Assembly (NCBI RefSeq): GCF_001423525.1
Contig: NZ_LMOI01000021.1
Location: forward strand, 124,172 to 188,171
DNA from: Arthrobacter sp. Leaf137
Lineage (GTDB): Bacteria > Actinomycetota > Actinomycetes > Actinomycetales > Micrococcaceae
Direction: 5' to 3'
DNA length: 64,000 bases
Part shown: positions 24,732 to 33,750 of the stretch, in pieces
Layout: each line of letters starts with the position of its first letter
Position numbering within the stretch: position 1 is the stretch's first letter
Made by a program: the position numbers and the translations under genes
The notes under the pieces: model-generated
What the model saw: the letters and a program-made list of their open reading frames with translations, nothing else
Database searches by the model: none
Told to the model about the DNA's origin: nothing

Positions 24732-26297
24732 TCAGCCGCGGTCGGCCCTGCGGCCCCGGCGGGTGGGAAGAGTGGCATCACCGGAGCCGTCGGCGTCGGC
24801 GCCTGATACGGGGGTGCTCGCCGGGTGTTCCGTAGCCCTGCGGGACCGTGCTTCGAGCGCCGCTGCGGCCAGCGCCCCCGTGTCCTCGACGCCCTCTGAA
24901 GGCAACCGGCCGCCGTCGTCCGTCCACTCCTTTGCTTCGCGCTGCCGGAATCCGGACGGCGCTGTCCGCGAAGTGCCCGGCGCAGCGTTGGCGCCGGCAG
25001 GGGTTACGACGGCGGGAGCCGCCTGCAGGATACCGGTGGCCTTGACCACCAGCACGGCGATGAGGGTGGTCACCGGGATGGCCAGCACCAGGCCGATTGA
25101 ACCGACGAGGGTGCGGATGACCTCCTCGGAGAGTTCGGCGCTGGTGAGGGTCTCCCCCAGCGGCCGGTCGTACAGCATGACGATGATGAGGATGGGCAGG
25201 GCCGCTCCGGCGTAGGCGAACGCGATGGTGTACACGGTGGAGGCAATGTGGTCGCGGCCGATCCGCATGGCCGACGTAAACAGCTTGCGTGCGCTGCTGT
25301 TGGGCGCCAGTTCGTAGAGTTCCCAGACGGCTGAGGACTGGGTGATGGTCACATCGTTGAGGACGCCCAGCCCGGAGATAATCAGTCCGCACAGGATCAC
25401 CCCCGAAATGGAGATGTTCGCAGAGGTGTTGATCAGGGTGGTGGCGTCGTGGTTGCCCACCCCGGCGAGGTTCGCTGCGCTGGTGGCCCACCAGGCCAGG
25501 AGGGCCGTGATCGCCAGCCCGAACATCGTGCCGAGCAATGCGGTGGAGGTCCGGGCCGAGAAACCGTGGGCGAAGTACAGCACCCCGATCATGATCACCG
25601 TGGATCCCACCAGTGCCAGCAGCAGCGGCGGCTTGCCCTCCACCAGTCCGGGCAGCATGAAGCTGGCCAGCACGAAGTAGGCGCCCACCAGGCCGATCAG
25701 GGCCCGGAGTCCGCGCCAGCGGGCGACGGCGATGACCACGAAGGCGTACAGGATGGCTAGCAGGACAATGGGCAGGGTCCGGACGAAGTCCACGAAAATG
25801 TACGCCGGCGAGCCCTGTGTGGAAGCCGCGCCCTGGGCATTGGAGAGGTTGAGGTAGCGGATCCGGTCGCCGGGCTTGACGCCGTGCGATGTGGCAACGT
25901 CCGGGTTGATGACTACCTTGACGGGGCTGCCGCCCTTGTCCGGTTCGGTGAACGCGAAAGTGCAGTTGGACCCCTGGGGCTGCTGGCCCGATCCCTGCTG
26001 GGGCCGGCCGCCCTGCCCCTGCTCCTGGGTGGCCACGCCCTGCATGCAGTTTTCCGTTGCCACATTCTTGATGGTCCCGGTATCGAAGGTCACTCCGGGA
26101 GCCGTCGAGTAGGGGTTGGCCAGCGAGATCCCGTCCTTGCTTCCGGACGGCCAGAGCATGGCCATCCCGGCGAGGGTGAGCAGTGTGATGGGGATCAGGA
26201 TGGCGGCGAGGATACGGTTGGCCTTCCTGCGGGCAGCCATCGCCTGGGCCGTCGGCTCCGAATGATCTGTGGAAGCGTGGGAGTGTCCTGCGCCCAT
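24732..26297 (-). CDS. YibE/F-family membrane protein
   Basis: A 521-residue protein with a short cytoplasmic N-terminus, a first membrane segment (about 28-48), a large extracytoplasmic part (50-165) containing a Gln/Gly/Pro-rich patch, then seven to eight membrane segments of the YibE/F type, with LNDVTITQSSAVWELYELAP between segments. The C-terminal 120 residues are polar and probably disordered. Function is not established for this family. It converges with hmp, leaving only six bases. Confidence 0.85.
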   Translation of the reverse strand: MGAGHSHASTDHSEPTAQAMAARRKANRILAAILIPITLLTLAGMAMLWPSGSKDGISLANPYSTAPGVTFDTGTIKNVATENCMQGVATQEQGQGGRPQQGSGQQPQGSNCTFAFTEPDKGGSPVKVVINPDVATSHGVKPGDRIRYLNLSNAQGAASTQGSPAYIFVDFVRTLPIVLLAILYAFVVIAVARWRGLRALIGLVGAYFVLASFMLPGLVEGKPPLLLALVGSTVIMIGVLYFAHGFSARTSTALLGTMFGLAITALLAWWATSAANLAGVGNHDATTLINTSANISISGVILCGLIISGLGVLNDVTITQSSAVWELYELAPNSSARKLFTSAMRIGRDHIASTVYTIAFAYAGAALPILIIVMLYDRPLGETLTSAELSEEVIRTLVGSIGLVLAIPVTTLIAVLVVKATGILQAAPAVVTPAGANAAPGTSRTAPSGFRQREAKEWTDDGGRLPSEGVEDTGALAAAALEARSRRATEHPASTPVSGADADGSGDATLPTRRGRRADRG

Positions 26298-26317
26298 CAG
26301 CAGTTGAACCTCATACG

Positions 26318-26345
26318 TTGAACTCTACGTGGGGCACCATAGGGT
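26318..26345 (+). promoter_or_regulatory. sigma-70-type promoter of the hydrolase gene
   Basis: TTGAAC, 16 bases, then TAGGGT, ending 35 bases before the GTG start at 26381. The sequence GTTGAAC also occurs 14 bases upstream as a direct repeat. Confidence 0.45.
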
Positions 26346-26380
26346 TGATAAATGGACCATTCGGACTTGGAGGTACCGGC

Positions 26381-27139
26381 GTGGGCAACCGTGACATGAA
26401 GGATAACGGCGGGGTGCAGACCGGGCAGCGGCCTGTGGTTCCCCTGCACCGGCCCGTACTGAACGTCCTGGCAGCGTCCGGACCAACGAGGGCCGTGGCT
26501 TTGGTGCTGCATGGCGGCAAGGCCCACAGCCGGGAACCCGTGGAGGCCCGCCACCTGAGTCCCGCCAGGATGGTTCCCTTTGCCCGGCACCTGCACCGCG
26601 CGGGCCGCAAGCACGGGCTGGCCGTCTGGTCCCTCCGCAACAGCGTCCGCGGATGGAACGGCAACGACATGTCGCCGCTGCAGGATGCAAAGTGGGCGCT
26701 GCAGCAGATCGAGGAAAGCCACCCCGGGGTTCCGGTCTTCCTGGTGGGGCACTCCATGGGCGGTTTGACCGCCGTCTGCGCCGCGGACCACCCGCAGGTG
26801 GAGGCAGTAGTGGCGCTGGCCCCATGGCTGAGCCCGGAAACGCCGGCGGAGCGGGTTGCGGGCCGCAAGGTCCTGATCGTGCACGGGACCACTGACCACA
26901 TGACCAGCCCCCGGCAGTCATTGGCGTTCGCGCGCCGCGCCAGCGCAAATGCGGCCAGCATGCAGTACGTCTCGCTCAAGGGCGTTGGCCACTTCATGCT
27001 TCGCAAGGTCAGGATCTGGCACATCCTGGCCACCGGGTTCGTCATCCAGGCTTTTGCCGAAAGCACCGGAGCCCCGGTGCGCCCGGCCCGCGCCTTCGGC
27101 CAACTGCTGCCCGAAGGGTCAGTGCACGTAACCCTGTGA
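26381..27139 (+). CDS. alpha/beta hydrolase
   Basis: A 252-residue serine hydrolase-like protein. The nucleophile elbow is VFLVGHSMGG, an oxyanion-type LVLHGGKA lies earlier, and the Asp and His candidates are in LIVHGTTDHM and KGVGHFML. The GTG at 26381 is chosen for the GGAGGT six bases upstream; the frame open from 26318 includes the promoter. Substrate unknown. It precedes the acyltransferase gene on the same strand by 75 bases. Confidence 0.86.
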   Translation: MGNRDMKDNGGVQTGQRPVVPLHRPVLNVLAASGPTRAVALVLHGGKAHSREPVEARHLSPARMVPFARHLHRAGRKHGLAVWSLRNSVRGWNGNDMSPLQDAKWALQQIEESHPGVPVFLVGHSMGGLTAVCAADHPQVEAVVALAPWLSPETPAERVAGRKVLIVHGTTDHMTSPRQSLAFARRASANAASMQYVSLKGVGHFMLRKVRIWHILATGFVIQAFAESTGAPVRPARAFGQLLPEGSVHVTL

Positions 27140-27214
27140 GCCGCAGCAACGTCAACGGGACCGGAGGGCGGGGCCTCCCTACCATCAGTCGCGTGCCCCC
27201 GGAAGGAGGCAGCC

Positions 27215-28036
27215 ATGCCCTGGCGACCGGCGCCCCATGACCGTTTCTACCGGCTGATCGTGCGCACCGGGCTGTTCCTCCGGTGGGCTTTCCGGGTAAG
27301 GGTCATCAGTACCGGAACCGGGCACCTGCCTCCCGCGGGGCTACGCAGCGGGGTGTCCCGCGCTGTGGTCCCCGGCACCGGAGCGGTTTTTGCCGTCACG
27401 CACTTCGGATACCTGGACTTCGCCGTCGCTGAACTGCTGGTTTGGAAGCATGCACGGGCGCAGCTGCGGTTCCTGATCCACCAGGGTGCGGCCGACCATT
27501 GGTTCGCGGGCCCGGCGGTCAGCGCCAGCGGCCATGTGGTGGTGGGGTACACCGGCCGGGCCGGCGCCTACGACGAGGCCGTCGCGAAGCTGCGTGCCGG
27601 CGAGTACCTCGCCGTCTTTCCGGAAGCGGGCGTGAGCCGCAGCTTCACAGTGCGCGGCTGCAGGACCGGTGCGGTCCGGATGGCGGCCGAAGCCGGAGTG
27701 CCGGTGATTCCCGTGTCCGTCTGGGGTGCGCACCGCCTGTTGACCCGCGGCCACGGATTCTCCCTGCGCCGGGCCTGGCGCGCACCGGTGCGGATCCATG
27801 TGGGCAGCGCGGTGACCTTTGCGCCGGATGTGGATGCCGGGGCGGCCACGGCGTCCCTGCGGGACATGCTCCAGGACGGGATCGACCGGTGCATCGCCGA
27901 CTTTCCGCTGCAGCCGGAGCCCCGGGCCTGGTGGATGCCGGCGCACCTGGGCGGGGGCGCCCCCACCGAGGCCGAACGGAAAATCCTGGACAGAGACGAC
28001 GAAGCCCGCGGCCGCCGTCGTGGTCCCCCCAACTAG
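27215..28036 (+). CDS. lysophospholipid acyltransferase (PlsC-like)
   Basis: A 273-residue membrane-associated acyltransferase. The HX4D catalytic motif is THFGYLD, the phosphate-binding FPEAG appears as YLAVFPEAGVSRS, and motif IV is VPVIPVSVWG. A hydrophobic N-terminal stretch anchors it. GGAGG lies before the ATG. The family acylates 1-acylglycerol-3-phosphate or related lipids. Its TAG stop lies inside the left arm of a long palindrome (28032-28089). Confidence 0.88.
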   Translation: MPWRPAPHDRFYRLIVRTGLFLRWAFRVRVISTGTGHLPPAGLRSGVSRAVVPGTGAVFAVTHFGYLDFAVAELLVWKHARAQLRFLIHQGAADHWFAGPAVSASGHVVVGYTGRAGAYDEAVAKLRAGEYLAVFPEAGVSRSFTVRGCRTGAVRMAAEAGVPVIPVSVWGAHRLLTRGHGFSLRRAWRAPVRIHVGSAVTFAPDVDAGAATASLRDMLQDGIDRCIADFPLQPEPRAWWMPAHLGGGAPTEAERKILDRDDEARGRRRGPPN

Positions 28037-28089
28037 GTCGCAGCAAATGTCGGAATGGAGCCGCATAACGACATCTGCTGCGACCTAGT
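28032..28089. repeat. dispersed palindromic element, copy 1
   Basis: Two 21-base arms (28032-28052 and 28069-28089) with one mismatch flank a 16-base loop. The left arm begins at the stop codon of the acyltransferase. It lies between converging genes and could terminate both. The arms are closely related to those at 46443-46500, which have exactly the same arm and loop lengths. Confidence 0.85.
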
Positions 28090-28110
28090 GCGGCTGCGGG
28101 CCGGGATTGC

Positions 28111-29163
28111 CTAGTCGGAGACCACCAGGGTCTCCGCCGCGGCCAGCCGGGCCTTTCCGCTTTCCAGCAGGGGTTCGACGGCGGCGCGCAGGGCTGCCAT
28201 CGAATCGTCGAGTTCCAGCATGACCGGGTGCTGGTACGCAATGAGGGACAGCATGTCCCGGACGGCCTCGGCAGCGTCGTCGGCAGCCAGGGCAGGGTCA
28301 TGGCCCACGAACACGTCCGTGGGTGCTCCCGGAGCGGCAGCATCCTGGCCCCCGGGCCCCACACCGGCGTCCGCCGCGTCCGTGGTTGCCGGGGCGGCGT
28401 AGCTGACCGCGAACGCCCGGATGCGGCCCTTCTTGCTGGGGGCCACCCCCTGGCCGAACGCCGATTCGGGCTGCGCCCGGAGGACGATGGCGCCGTGGGC
28501 TCCGGTGAGTTCGTCCAGGAACAGCTTCTGCACCTGGCCAACGGACAGCACTCCGGGCGAATCCCAGTCATGGATGGCGGTGTAGTACCGGCCCACCACG
28601 TCGGTCAGTTCAACCGATCCGGTGGCCAGGTCCATCACCACGTCGGATCCGGCGTTCTCGCCGCTGACCGGCCGGCCGCCATGGTCCGTGTCCGGGAAGA
28701 CCGGCAGCTTCAGCGCGCCCGGCTGCACAATCACCAGGCGTGAGCGCTGGATGGGCGCGAGGCCGGCGGCCCCGGCAAAGGCGGCACCCGGGGTGGCGGG
28801 CTCCACTTTGGCACGGAGCTTGGCCACGCCCGACGGCGCGTTGGCGGCTTCGCGGCGCAGCATGGCCAGGAGCGTGGCACCGATGCCGGCACGCCGGTGG
28901 TCCCGGGCCACCTCGATGTAGCTCCACAGGCGTTCCGGGTGCAGCGCCGCTTCATAGACGACGCCGGCGGCCACGGGGATGCCGACGCCGTCGATCACGT
29001 CTTCGGCAACGATGCAGCGCCGCCACGGCACTCCGCCGGTCCCGTTCGAGGACGGTGCAAGGGCGCTGCGGAACTGCCGGGCCTGCGCGGTTTCCGGGCC
29101 GCCCCAGATCTCCAGGAGGGCGAGGTCGTCACCGTCGCGCCATTCGCGGTATTCGATGGCCAT
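28111..29163 (-). CDS. GNAT-family N-acetyltransferase
   Basis: A 350-residue protein. The first half contains a GNAT core with the acetyl-CoA-binding segment VARDHRRAGIGATLLAML (about residues 86-103). The second half is less conserved, with a Gly/Ala-rich loop and an acidic helix. The length suggests an actinobacterial two-part GNAT protein. It starts two bases after the glyS stop, so it is co-translated with glyS. Substrate unknown. Confidence 0.85.
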   Translation of the reverse strand: MAIEYREWRDGDDLALLEIWGGPETAQARQFRSALAPSSNGTGGVPWRRCIVAEDVIDGVGIPVAAGVVYEAALHPERLWSYIEVARDHRRAGIGATLLAMLRREAANAPSGVAKLRAKVEPATPGAAFAGAAGLAPIQRSRLVIVQPGALKLPVFPDTDHGGRPVSGENAGSDVVMDLATGSVELTDVVGRYYTAIHDWDSPGVLSVGQVQKLFLDELTGAHGAIVLRAQPESAFGQGVAPSKKGRIRAFAVSYAAPATTDAADAGVGPGGQDAAAPGAPTDVFVGHDPALAADDAAEAVRDMLSLIAYQHPVMLELDDSMAALRAAVEPLLESGKARLAAAETLVVSD

Positions 29164-29165
29164 GG

Positions 29166-30551
29166 CTAGGCGCCGATCAGGCGTGCGGCCAGGTAGCCCT
29201 CCACCTTGTCCAGGGAGACCCGTTCCTGGCTCATGGTGTCGCGTTCGCGGATGGTCACGGCCTGGTCCTCGAGCGTATCGAAGTCCACGGTGATGCAGAA
29301 CGGGGTGCCGATCTCATCCTGGCGGCGGTAACGGCGGCCAATGGCACCGGCGTCGTCAAAGTCGATGTTCCAGTTCTTGCGGAGCTGGGCAGCGAGGTCC
29401 TTGGCCTTCGGAGACAGGGCCTCGTTGCGGCTCAGCGGCAACACGGCAGCCTTCACCGGAGCCAGGCGCGGGTCCAGCTTGAGCACGGTGCGGACGTCGA
29501 CGCCGCCCTTGGCGTTGGGTGCCTCATCCTCGGTGTACGCGTCGATCAGGAACGCCATGAAGGAGCGGGTCAGGCCGGCGGCAGGTTCGATCACGTACGG
29601 GGTGTAGCGCTCGTTGGTGGCCTGGTTGAAGTAGCTCAGGTCCGTGCCGGAGGCCTTGGCGTGGGTGGAAAGGTCGAAGTCCGTGCGGTTGGCCACGCCT
29701 TCCAGCTCGCCCCATTCGGAGCCCTGGAACCCGAAGCGGTACTCGATGTCCGTGGTGCCCTTCGAGTAGTGGCTGAGCTTCTCCAGCGGGTGCTCGAAGA
29801 ACCGCAGGTTCTCCTCACGGATGCCCAGGCCGGTGTACCAGGCCATCCGCTCCTTCATCCAGTACTGGTGCCACTCTTCGTCAGTTCCCGGCTCGACGAA
29901 GAACTCCATTTCCATCTGTTCGAACTCGCGGGTGCGGAAGATGAAGTTGCCCGGCGTGATCTCGTTGCGGAAGGACTTGCCGATCTGGCCGATGCCGAAC
30001 GGCGGCTTCTTCCGCGAGGTGGTGAGGACGTTGTTGAAGTTCACGAAGATGCCCTGCGCGGTTTCCGGGCGCAGGTAGTGCAGCCCCTCCTCGCTGGCAA
30101 CCGGGCCCAGGTAGGTCTTGAGCAGGCCGGAGAACTCCTGCGGTTCGGTCCATTCGCCGCGGGTGCCGCAGTTGGCGCAGGCGATGTCCTTCAGGCCGTT
30201 TTCCGCCGGGCGGCCCTTCTTTTCCTCGTACTCTTCTTCGAGGTGGTCCGCGCGGTACCGCTTGTGGCAGGACAGGCACTCCACCAGGGGGTCGGAGAAG
30301 ACATCAACGTGGCCGGACGCTTCCCAGACCTGCTTGGGGAGGATGACCGAGGAGTCCAGGCCCACCACGTCTTCGCGGCCGCGGACCATGGACTGCCACC
30401 ACTGGCGCTTGATGTTTTCCTTCAGTTCGGCGCCGAGGGGCCCGTAGTCCCAGGCTGAACGCGAACCTCCGTAGATCTCACCGGCCTGGAACACGAAGCC
30501 CCTCCGCTTGGAGAGGGAAATGACCTGGTCGAGGACGGATTTTGCTGCCAT
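29166..30551 (-). CDS. glyS: glycyl-tRNA synthetase (dimeric class II type)
   Basis: A 461-residue enzyme. Motif 2 is [19 protein letters not shown], with the catalytic-site ETAQGIF before it and the C-terminal anticodon-binding domain from about residue 360. A zinc site is suggested by CLSCHKRY and CANCGTRG (about 94-160). The start [21 protein letters not shown] is family-typical. It opens an operon with the acetyltransferase. The 129 bases upstream hold no T-box that I can recognise. Confidence 0.96.
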   Translation of the reverse strand: MAAKSVLDQVISLSKRRGFVFQAGEIYGGSRSAWDYGPLGAELKENIKRQWWQSMVRGREDVVGLDSSVILPKQVWEASGHVDVFSDPLVECLSCHKRYRADHLEEEYEEKKGRPAENGLKDIACANCGTRGEWTEPQEFSGLLKTYLGPVASEEGLHYLRPETAQGIFVNFNNVLTTSRKKPPFGIGQIGKSFRNEITPGNFIFRTREFEQMEMEFFVEPGTDEEWHQYWMKERMAWYTGLGIREENLRFFEHPLEKLSHYSKGTTDIEYRFGFQGSEWGELEGVANRTDFDLSTHAKASGTDLSYFNQATNERYTPYVIEPAAGLTRSFMAFLIDAYTEDEAPNAKGGVDVRTVLKLDPRLAPVKAAVLPLSRNEALSPKAKDLAAQLRKNWNIDFDDAGAIGRRYRRQDEIGTPFCITVDFDTLEDQAVTIRERDTMSQERVSLDKVEGYLAARLIGA

Positions 30552-30680
30552 GGGGGTAACTCCAATTTCTACAGGGCCGCTGGGTGCGGTCCGCGGTTTT
30601 CAGGCCACGCACGGCACCGGATGTGGGGCACGACCGGTGCCCTGGCGGGCGGATGAAGGGATGCGTGAAAGCTGCGTTTC

Positions 30681-31682
30681 CTAGCCTACCGGCCGCCGTC
30701 CACGGAGCGCGCCCCGCGGCCACGGCAGTGTTGCCAGGATGATGGCTGCCAGGGTCAGGATGGTGCCCAGGACTGTGGGAAGGGCCACCACGCTGCCCGG
30801 GGCCGGCACGAAGACGTCCAGGGCCAGCGAACCCATCAGCTGCCCCGCAATCATGCCCAGGCCGGTGACCAGGACGCCGAGGGTCCGGACCAGGAGGGCG
30901 CCCAGGCCGATGAACACACAGCCCATGGGACCGCCCAGGTAGTACCACCACTCCGCCGGCAGCGGGTTTCCGGGGCCAGCCACCACCACTTTGATGCCCA
31001 GCACCGTCCAAAGGACCAGGCAGCCGGCGATGAAGTTGACCAGGGTGGCGGCAATCGGGGTGCCGTAGTGAACGGTTGCGGTGCCGTTCATCGCCTGCTG
31101 GAAACTCATCAGGAAGCCCGCCGCAACGGGCAGCAGGAGGGGCAACAGCAGGGCGGCAGCCCCGCCGTCGGATTCCGCACCGGAGCCGGATGTGGCGAAT
31201 CGCGGGGACACGGCCCAGGCGACAGCGGCGATGGTGAGGATGCAGCCGACAATGCGGATGCCGGTGACGGATTTCTTGCCCGCGGGGCCCAGGCCCAGCC
31301 GGTCCACCAGCAGGCCGCTGACCGTCTGGCCCGTGACGGTGGCCACCGTAAAGAGCGCCACGCCCAGGATGCCGACAGTGAAGGTCTGGGCAAACACGAA
31401 CAGTGCGCCGATTCCGCCGGCCAGGACATAGGCGGGCGGGAAAGCTCTGCTGCGGACGGCGGGAATGATCCGGGCAAGGCCGGCCCGGCCACGCGGCAGC
31501 AGCAGCGAGATGAGGATCATGACCAGCAGTCCTGTGCTGAAGCTCACCACCGCGGCGCTGATGCCGTCGTCCAGCCGGGCACCCAGGGCGCCGTTAATCC
31601 GGCCCTGGACGGGAATGGCAAGGCCTGCGCCCACCGCCAGCGGCAGGCCTGCAAGCACGGGCAGGCGGGAGGTGGAGGTCAT
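30681..31682 (-). CDS. DMT transporter of the YdcZ/DUF606 type (duplicated)
   Basis: A 333-residue protein with about ten membrane helices, made of two DUF606-like halves (first PVQGRINGALGARLDDGISA, second FLMSFQQAMNGTATVHYGTP). YdcZ proteins are often single or paired 4-5 helix units; here both are fused in one chain. The ATG at 31682 has AAGGTGG upstream and is preferred over the GTG at 31691. It is divergent from the S4-domain gene with only 32 bases between the starts. Substrate unknown. Confidence 0.87.
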   Translation of the reverse strand: MTSTSRLPVLAGLPLAVGAGLAIPVQGRINGALGARLDDGISAAVVSFSTGLLVMILISLLLPRGRAGLARIIPAVRSRAFPPAYVLAGGIGALFVFAQTFTVGILGVALFTVATVTGQTVSGLLVDRLGLGPAGKKSVTGIRIVGCILTIAAVAWAVSPRFATSGSGAESDGGAAALLLPLLLPVAAGFLMSFQQAMNGTATVHYGTPIAATLVNFIAGCLVLWTVLGIKVVVAGPGNPLPAEWWYYLGGPMGCVFIGLGALLVRTLGVLVTGLGMIAGQLMGSLALDVFVPAPGSVVALPTVLGTILTLAAIILATLPWPRGALRGRRPVG

Positions 31683-31714
31683 TGGATCCACCTTACGTCA
31701 GGCATTATTGCTCT

Positions 31715-31945
31715 ATGAGCATCCCCGTTGACGACGTCCCCATCCGCGACAGCATGATCCGGCTGGGCCAGCTGCTGAAGCTTGCCAACCTCGTGGAGGA
31801 CGGCGTGGAAGCGGCTGAGCTGATCAAGAACGGGCTGGTGAAGGTCAACGGCGAGATCGACGACCGCCGCGGCCGGCAGCTCCACAACGGCGACACCGTC
31901 ACCGTGAACGGCCAGACCGTGCGGGTGGTCGCGCCGGAGGCCTGA
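31715..31945 (+). CDS. S4-domain RNA-binding protein (RlbA/YaaA-like)
   Basis: A 76-residue protein consisting of one S4 domain: IRLGQLLKLANLVEDGVEAA then LIKNGLVKVNGEIDDRRGRQ and DTVTVNGQTVRVV. The family binds structured RNA, often rRNA or stalled ribosomes. The ATG at 31715 has no Shine-Dalgarno; CATTAT sits seven bases upstream, so the mRNA may be leaderless. An in-frame upstream codon at 31682 would overlap the divergent transporter start. Confidence 0.9.
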   Translation: MSIPVDDVPIRDSMIRLGQLLKLANLVEDGVEAAELIKNGLVKVNGEIDDRRGRQLHNGDTVTVNGQTVRVVAPEA

Positions 31946-32050
31946 CCACCCCCGGCACCCCGCCTGCTGCACCTTCCCCGCTGCGCCCTGCCTGCCGCCC
32001 CCTGCGGCAACCGGGCTTGGCGCCCGGGCCGCCGCCCGTCGTCGTTCGCC

Positions 32051-32710
32051 CTATTTCTTCAGGACCTCGTGGGTGAGGAATTCGCCAACGTGGCCGATCT
32101 CCTGCTGGTTGATGCCGTGCCACATTCCCGTGTAGAGCACCTTGGTGAGCTTGACGTGCTTGCGTACCCAGCCCATGGTGAAGTCGATCTTGTCCTCCGT
32201 GATCACCGGATCCTGCTGGTCCCTGCCCCAGAACATGGGCACGGTGCCGTCCAGTTGGGCATCCTTGAAGGTGGGGTCGTCACCGGCGTCCACCACGAAT
32301 CCTGAAAGTCCGACGACGGCTGCGAAGTCCGCGGGCCGCTGCCGCAGGAGGGTGGTGGCCATGGCCATACCCATGGAGAAGCCGAGCAGGGAGACGGAGG
32401 GGTGCCCTTCCTTGATGGTGTCGATCCAGTCCAGGACGTACGCCGAGGCCTTCTTGACCCGTTCCAGCGAATAGTCGATCGAGGCCGTCAACGGGAACCA
32501 GGTAAAGCCCGGGCCCATGGCGATCGGGGCACGGACGGAGGCGACGGCGAACCCGCCGGGCAGGAGGTCCGCGAGGCTGAGCAGGTCCTGCTCGTTGGCG
32601 CCGTACCCGTGCAGGAGCACCAGCAGGGGTTTACCGTCCCGCTCGCCTTCAGGGTGCGACCACAGGACGACGGGGGCAGGAAATACTTCGGCTTCAGTCA
32701 TGGTTTCCAT
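32051..32710 (-). CDS. alpha/beta hydrolase (phospholipase/carboxylesterase family)
   Basis: A 219-residue esterase-like protein. It shows LLVLLHGYGANEQDLLSLA, the nucleophile elbow SLLGFSMGMAMATTL, the Asp candidate around WGRDQQDPVI, and the His in YTGMWHGINQQEI. Start is ATG 32710 or ATG 32701, three residues shorter; both are compatible with weak Shine-Dalgarno sequences. The frame continues upstream to 32830 but enters the divergent SGNH gene. A GTTAC-N6-GTAAC palindrome lies directly upstream. Confidence 0.85.
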   Translation of the reverse strand: METMTEAEVFPAPVVLWSHPEGERDGKPLLVLLHGYGANEQDLLSLADLLPGGFAVASVRAPIAMGPGFTWFPLTASIDYSLERVKKASAYVLDWIDTIKEGHPSVSLLGFSMGMAMATTLLRQRPADFAAVVGLSGFVVDAGDDPTFKDAQLDGTVPMFWGRDQQDPVITEDKIDFTMGWVRKHVKLTKVLYTGMWHGINQQEIGHVGEFLTHEVLKK

Positions 32711-32717
32711 TCTTACA

Positions 32718-32733
32718 GTTACCCGAAAGTAAC
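32718..32733. promoter_or_regulatory. GTTAC-N6-GTAAC palindrome in divergent promoter region
   Basis: A 16-base imperfect palindrome with 5-base arms lies eight bases upstream of the hydrolase start and 46 bases before the SGNH gene. Outer arms and total length match the palindrome at 12245-12260, so the same regulator type could bind both. The inner bases differ, so this is a weak candidate. Confidence 0.35.
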
Positions 32734-32779
32734 AACCTACGTTCGCGTAGGCAGCGAGGCGGAAGGCAGGATAGGACCC

Positions 32780-33649
32780 GTGACTGACGCAAGCCCCCTC
32801 CAAAGCCCCATCACGGACACCGGATCCCACCCCTGGACCCGGTACGTGGCCATGGGCGACTCCTTCACCGAGGGCATCGGCGACCCCGAACCCTCAAGCC
32901 CCGGCGGCTACCGCGGCTGGGCGGACCGCGTGGCCGAAGAGCTGGGCCGTACGCTGCCCGACTTCGCCTACGCCAACCTTGCCGTCCGCGGCCGGTTGCT
33001 CCAGCAGATCGTCGACCAGCAGCTCGCTCCCGCCCTGGAGCTCAAGCCCGACCTGGTGACGCTGTCCGCAGGCGGCAACGACCTGATCCGCCCCGGCGGA
33101 GACCCCGACGCCCTGGCCGAAAAGCTGGACTCCGTAGTGCAGATCCTGTCCATGGGCGGAGCCACGGTGGTGCTGTTCAACGGGCCGGACACCGGCTCTT
33201 CGGTGCTGGGCAGGATCCGCAGCAAGGTGGCCATCTACAACGAGAACCTGCGGACCGTCGCAGCGCGGCACGACGCCGTGATTGCGGACATGTGGTCCCT
33301 CCGGCAGCTCAGCGACCCCCAGATGTGGGACCAGGACCGCCTCCACTTCTCTCCGCTGGGCCACCACACCATCGCAGCCATGGTGCTTGAGTCCCTGAAC
33401 GTGGATCATGGCCTGGAACCTCTCCTGCCCAAGGACCTGCCCCCTCGCACCTGGCGCCAGGCACGCAGCGGTGACCTCGTGTGGGCGCGCGAATATTTCG
33501 TGCCGTGGGTGCTGCGCCGCCTGCGCAACCAGTCGTCCGGCGACGGCGTCACTGCCAAGCGTCCGACGCCTGGCCCCGCCTTTGGGCCGGGCGTTCCCCT
33601 GGGTTCGGGGGAAGGTCCGCTGGGAACCGCCGACGCAGCGCGGCGCTGA
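32780..33649 (+). CDS. SGNH/GDSL hydrolase
   Basis: A 289-residue lipase/esterase-like protein. Block I is YVAMGDSFTEGIGDP, block III is LSAGGNDLIRPGG, and block V is DRLHFSPLGHHTIA (DXXH). There is no signal peptide, so it is cytosolic. The C-terminal 60 residues are basic and Pro/Gly-rich. The GTG at 32780 sits directly before the conserved part with AGGA upstream; the frame reaching back to 32402 overlaps the divergent hydrolase. Confidence 0.9.
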   Translation: MTDASPLQSPITDTGSHPWTRYVAMGDSFTEGIGDPEPSSPGGYRGWADRVAEELGRTLPDFAYANLAVRGRLLQQIVDQQLAPALELKPDLVTLSAGGNDLIRPGGDPDALAEKLDSVVQILSMGGATVVLFNGPDTGSSVLGRIRSKVAIYNENLRTVAARHDAVIADMWSLRQLSDPQMWDQDRLHFSPLGHHTIAAMVLESLNVDHGLEPLLPKDLPPRTWRQARSGDLVWAREYFVPWVLRRLRNQSSGDGVTAKRPTPGPAFGPGVPLGSGEGPLGTADAARR

Positions 33650-33750
33650 GCTGCTCTGCTCTGCTCTGCGGCAGCTTGCTGGTGGCCGCCGGAACGGCAT
33701 GCGGTCCGTGACCGTTAAGCTGGAAAGACCCACTCGAGAGGCGCAGCACC

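Noticed and set aside
28111..29163. Possible fusion of two proteins in the 350-residue acetyltransferase
   Set aside because: The second half is continuous in frame, with the same base composition and no start signal inside; long GNAT proteins of this kind exist in actinobacteria.
30552..30680. Possible T-box or riboswitch before glyS
   Set aside because: I found no T-box core sequence or specifier-like hairpin, only GC-rich spacer.
33651..33671. Short CTCTG repeat as a phase-variation tract
   Set aside because: Only about three imperfect units, in a spacer, with no effect on a reading frame.
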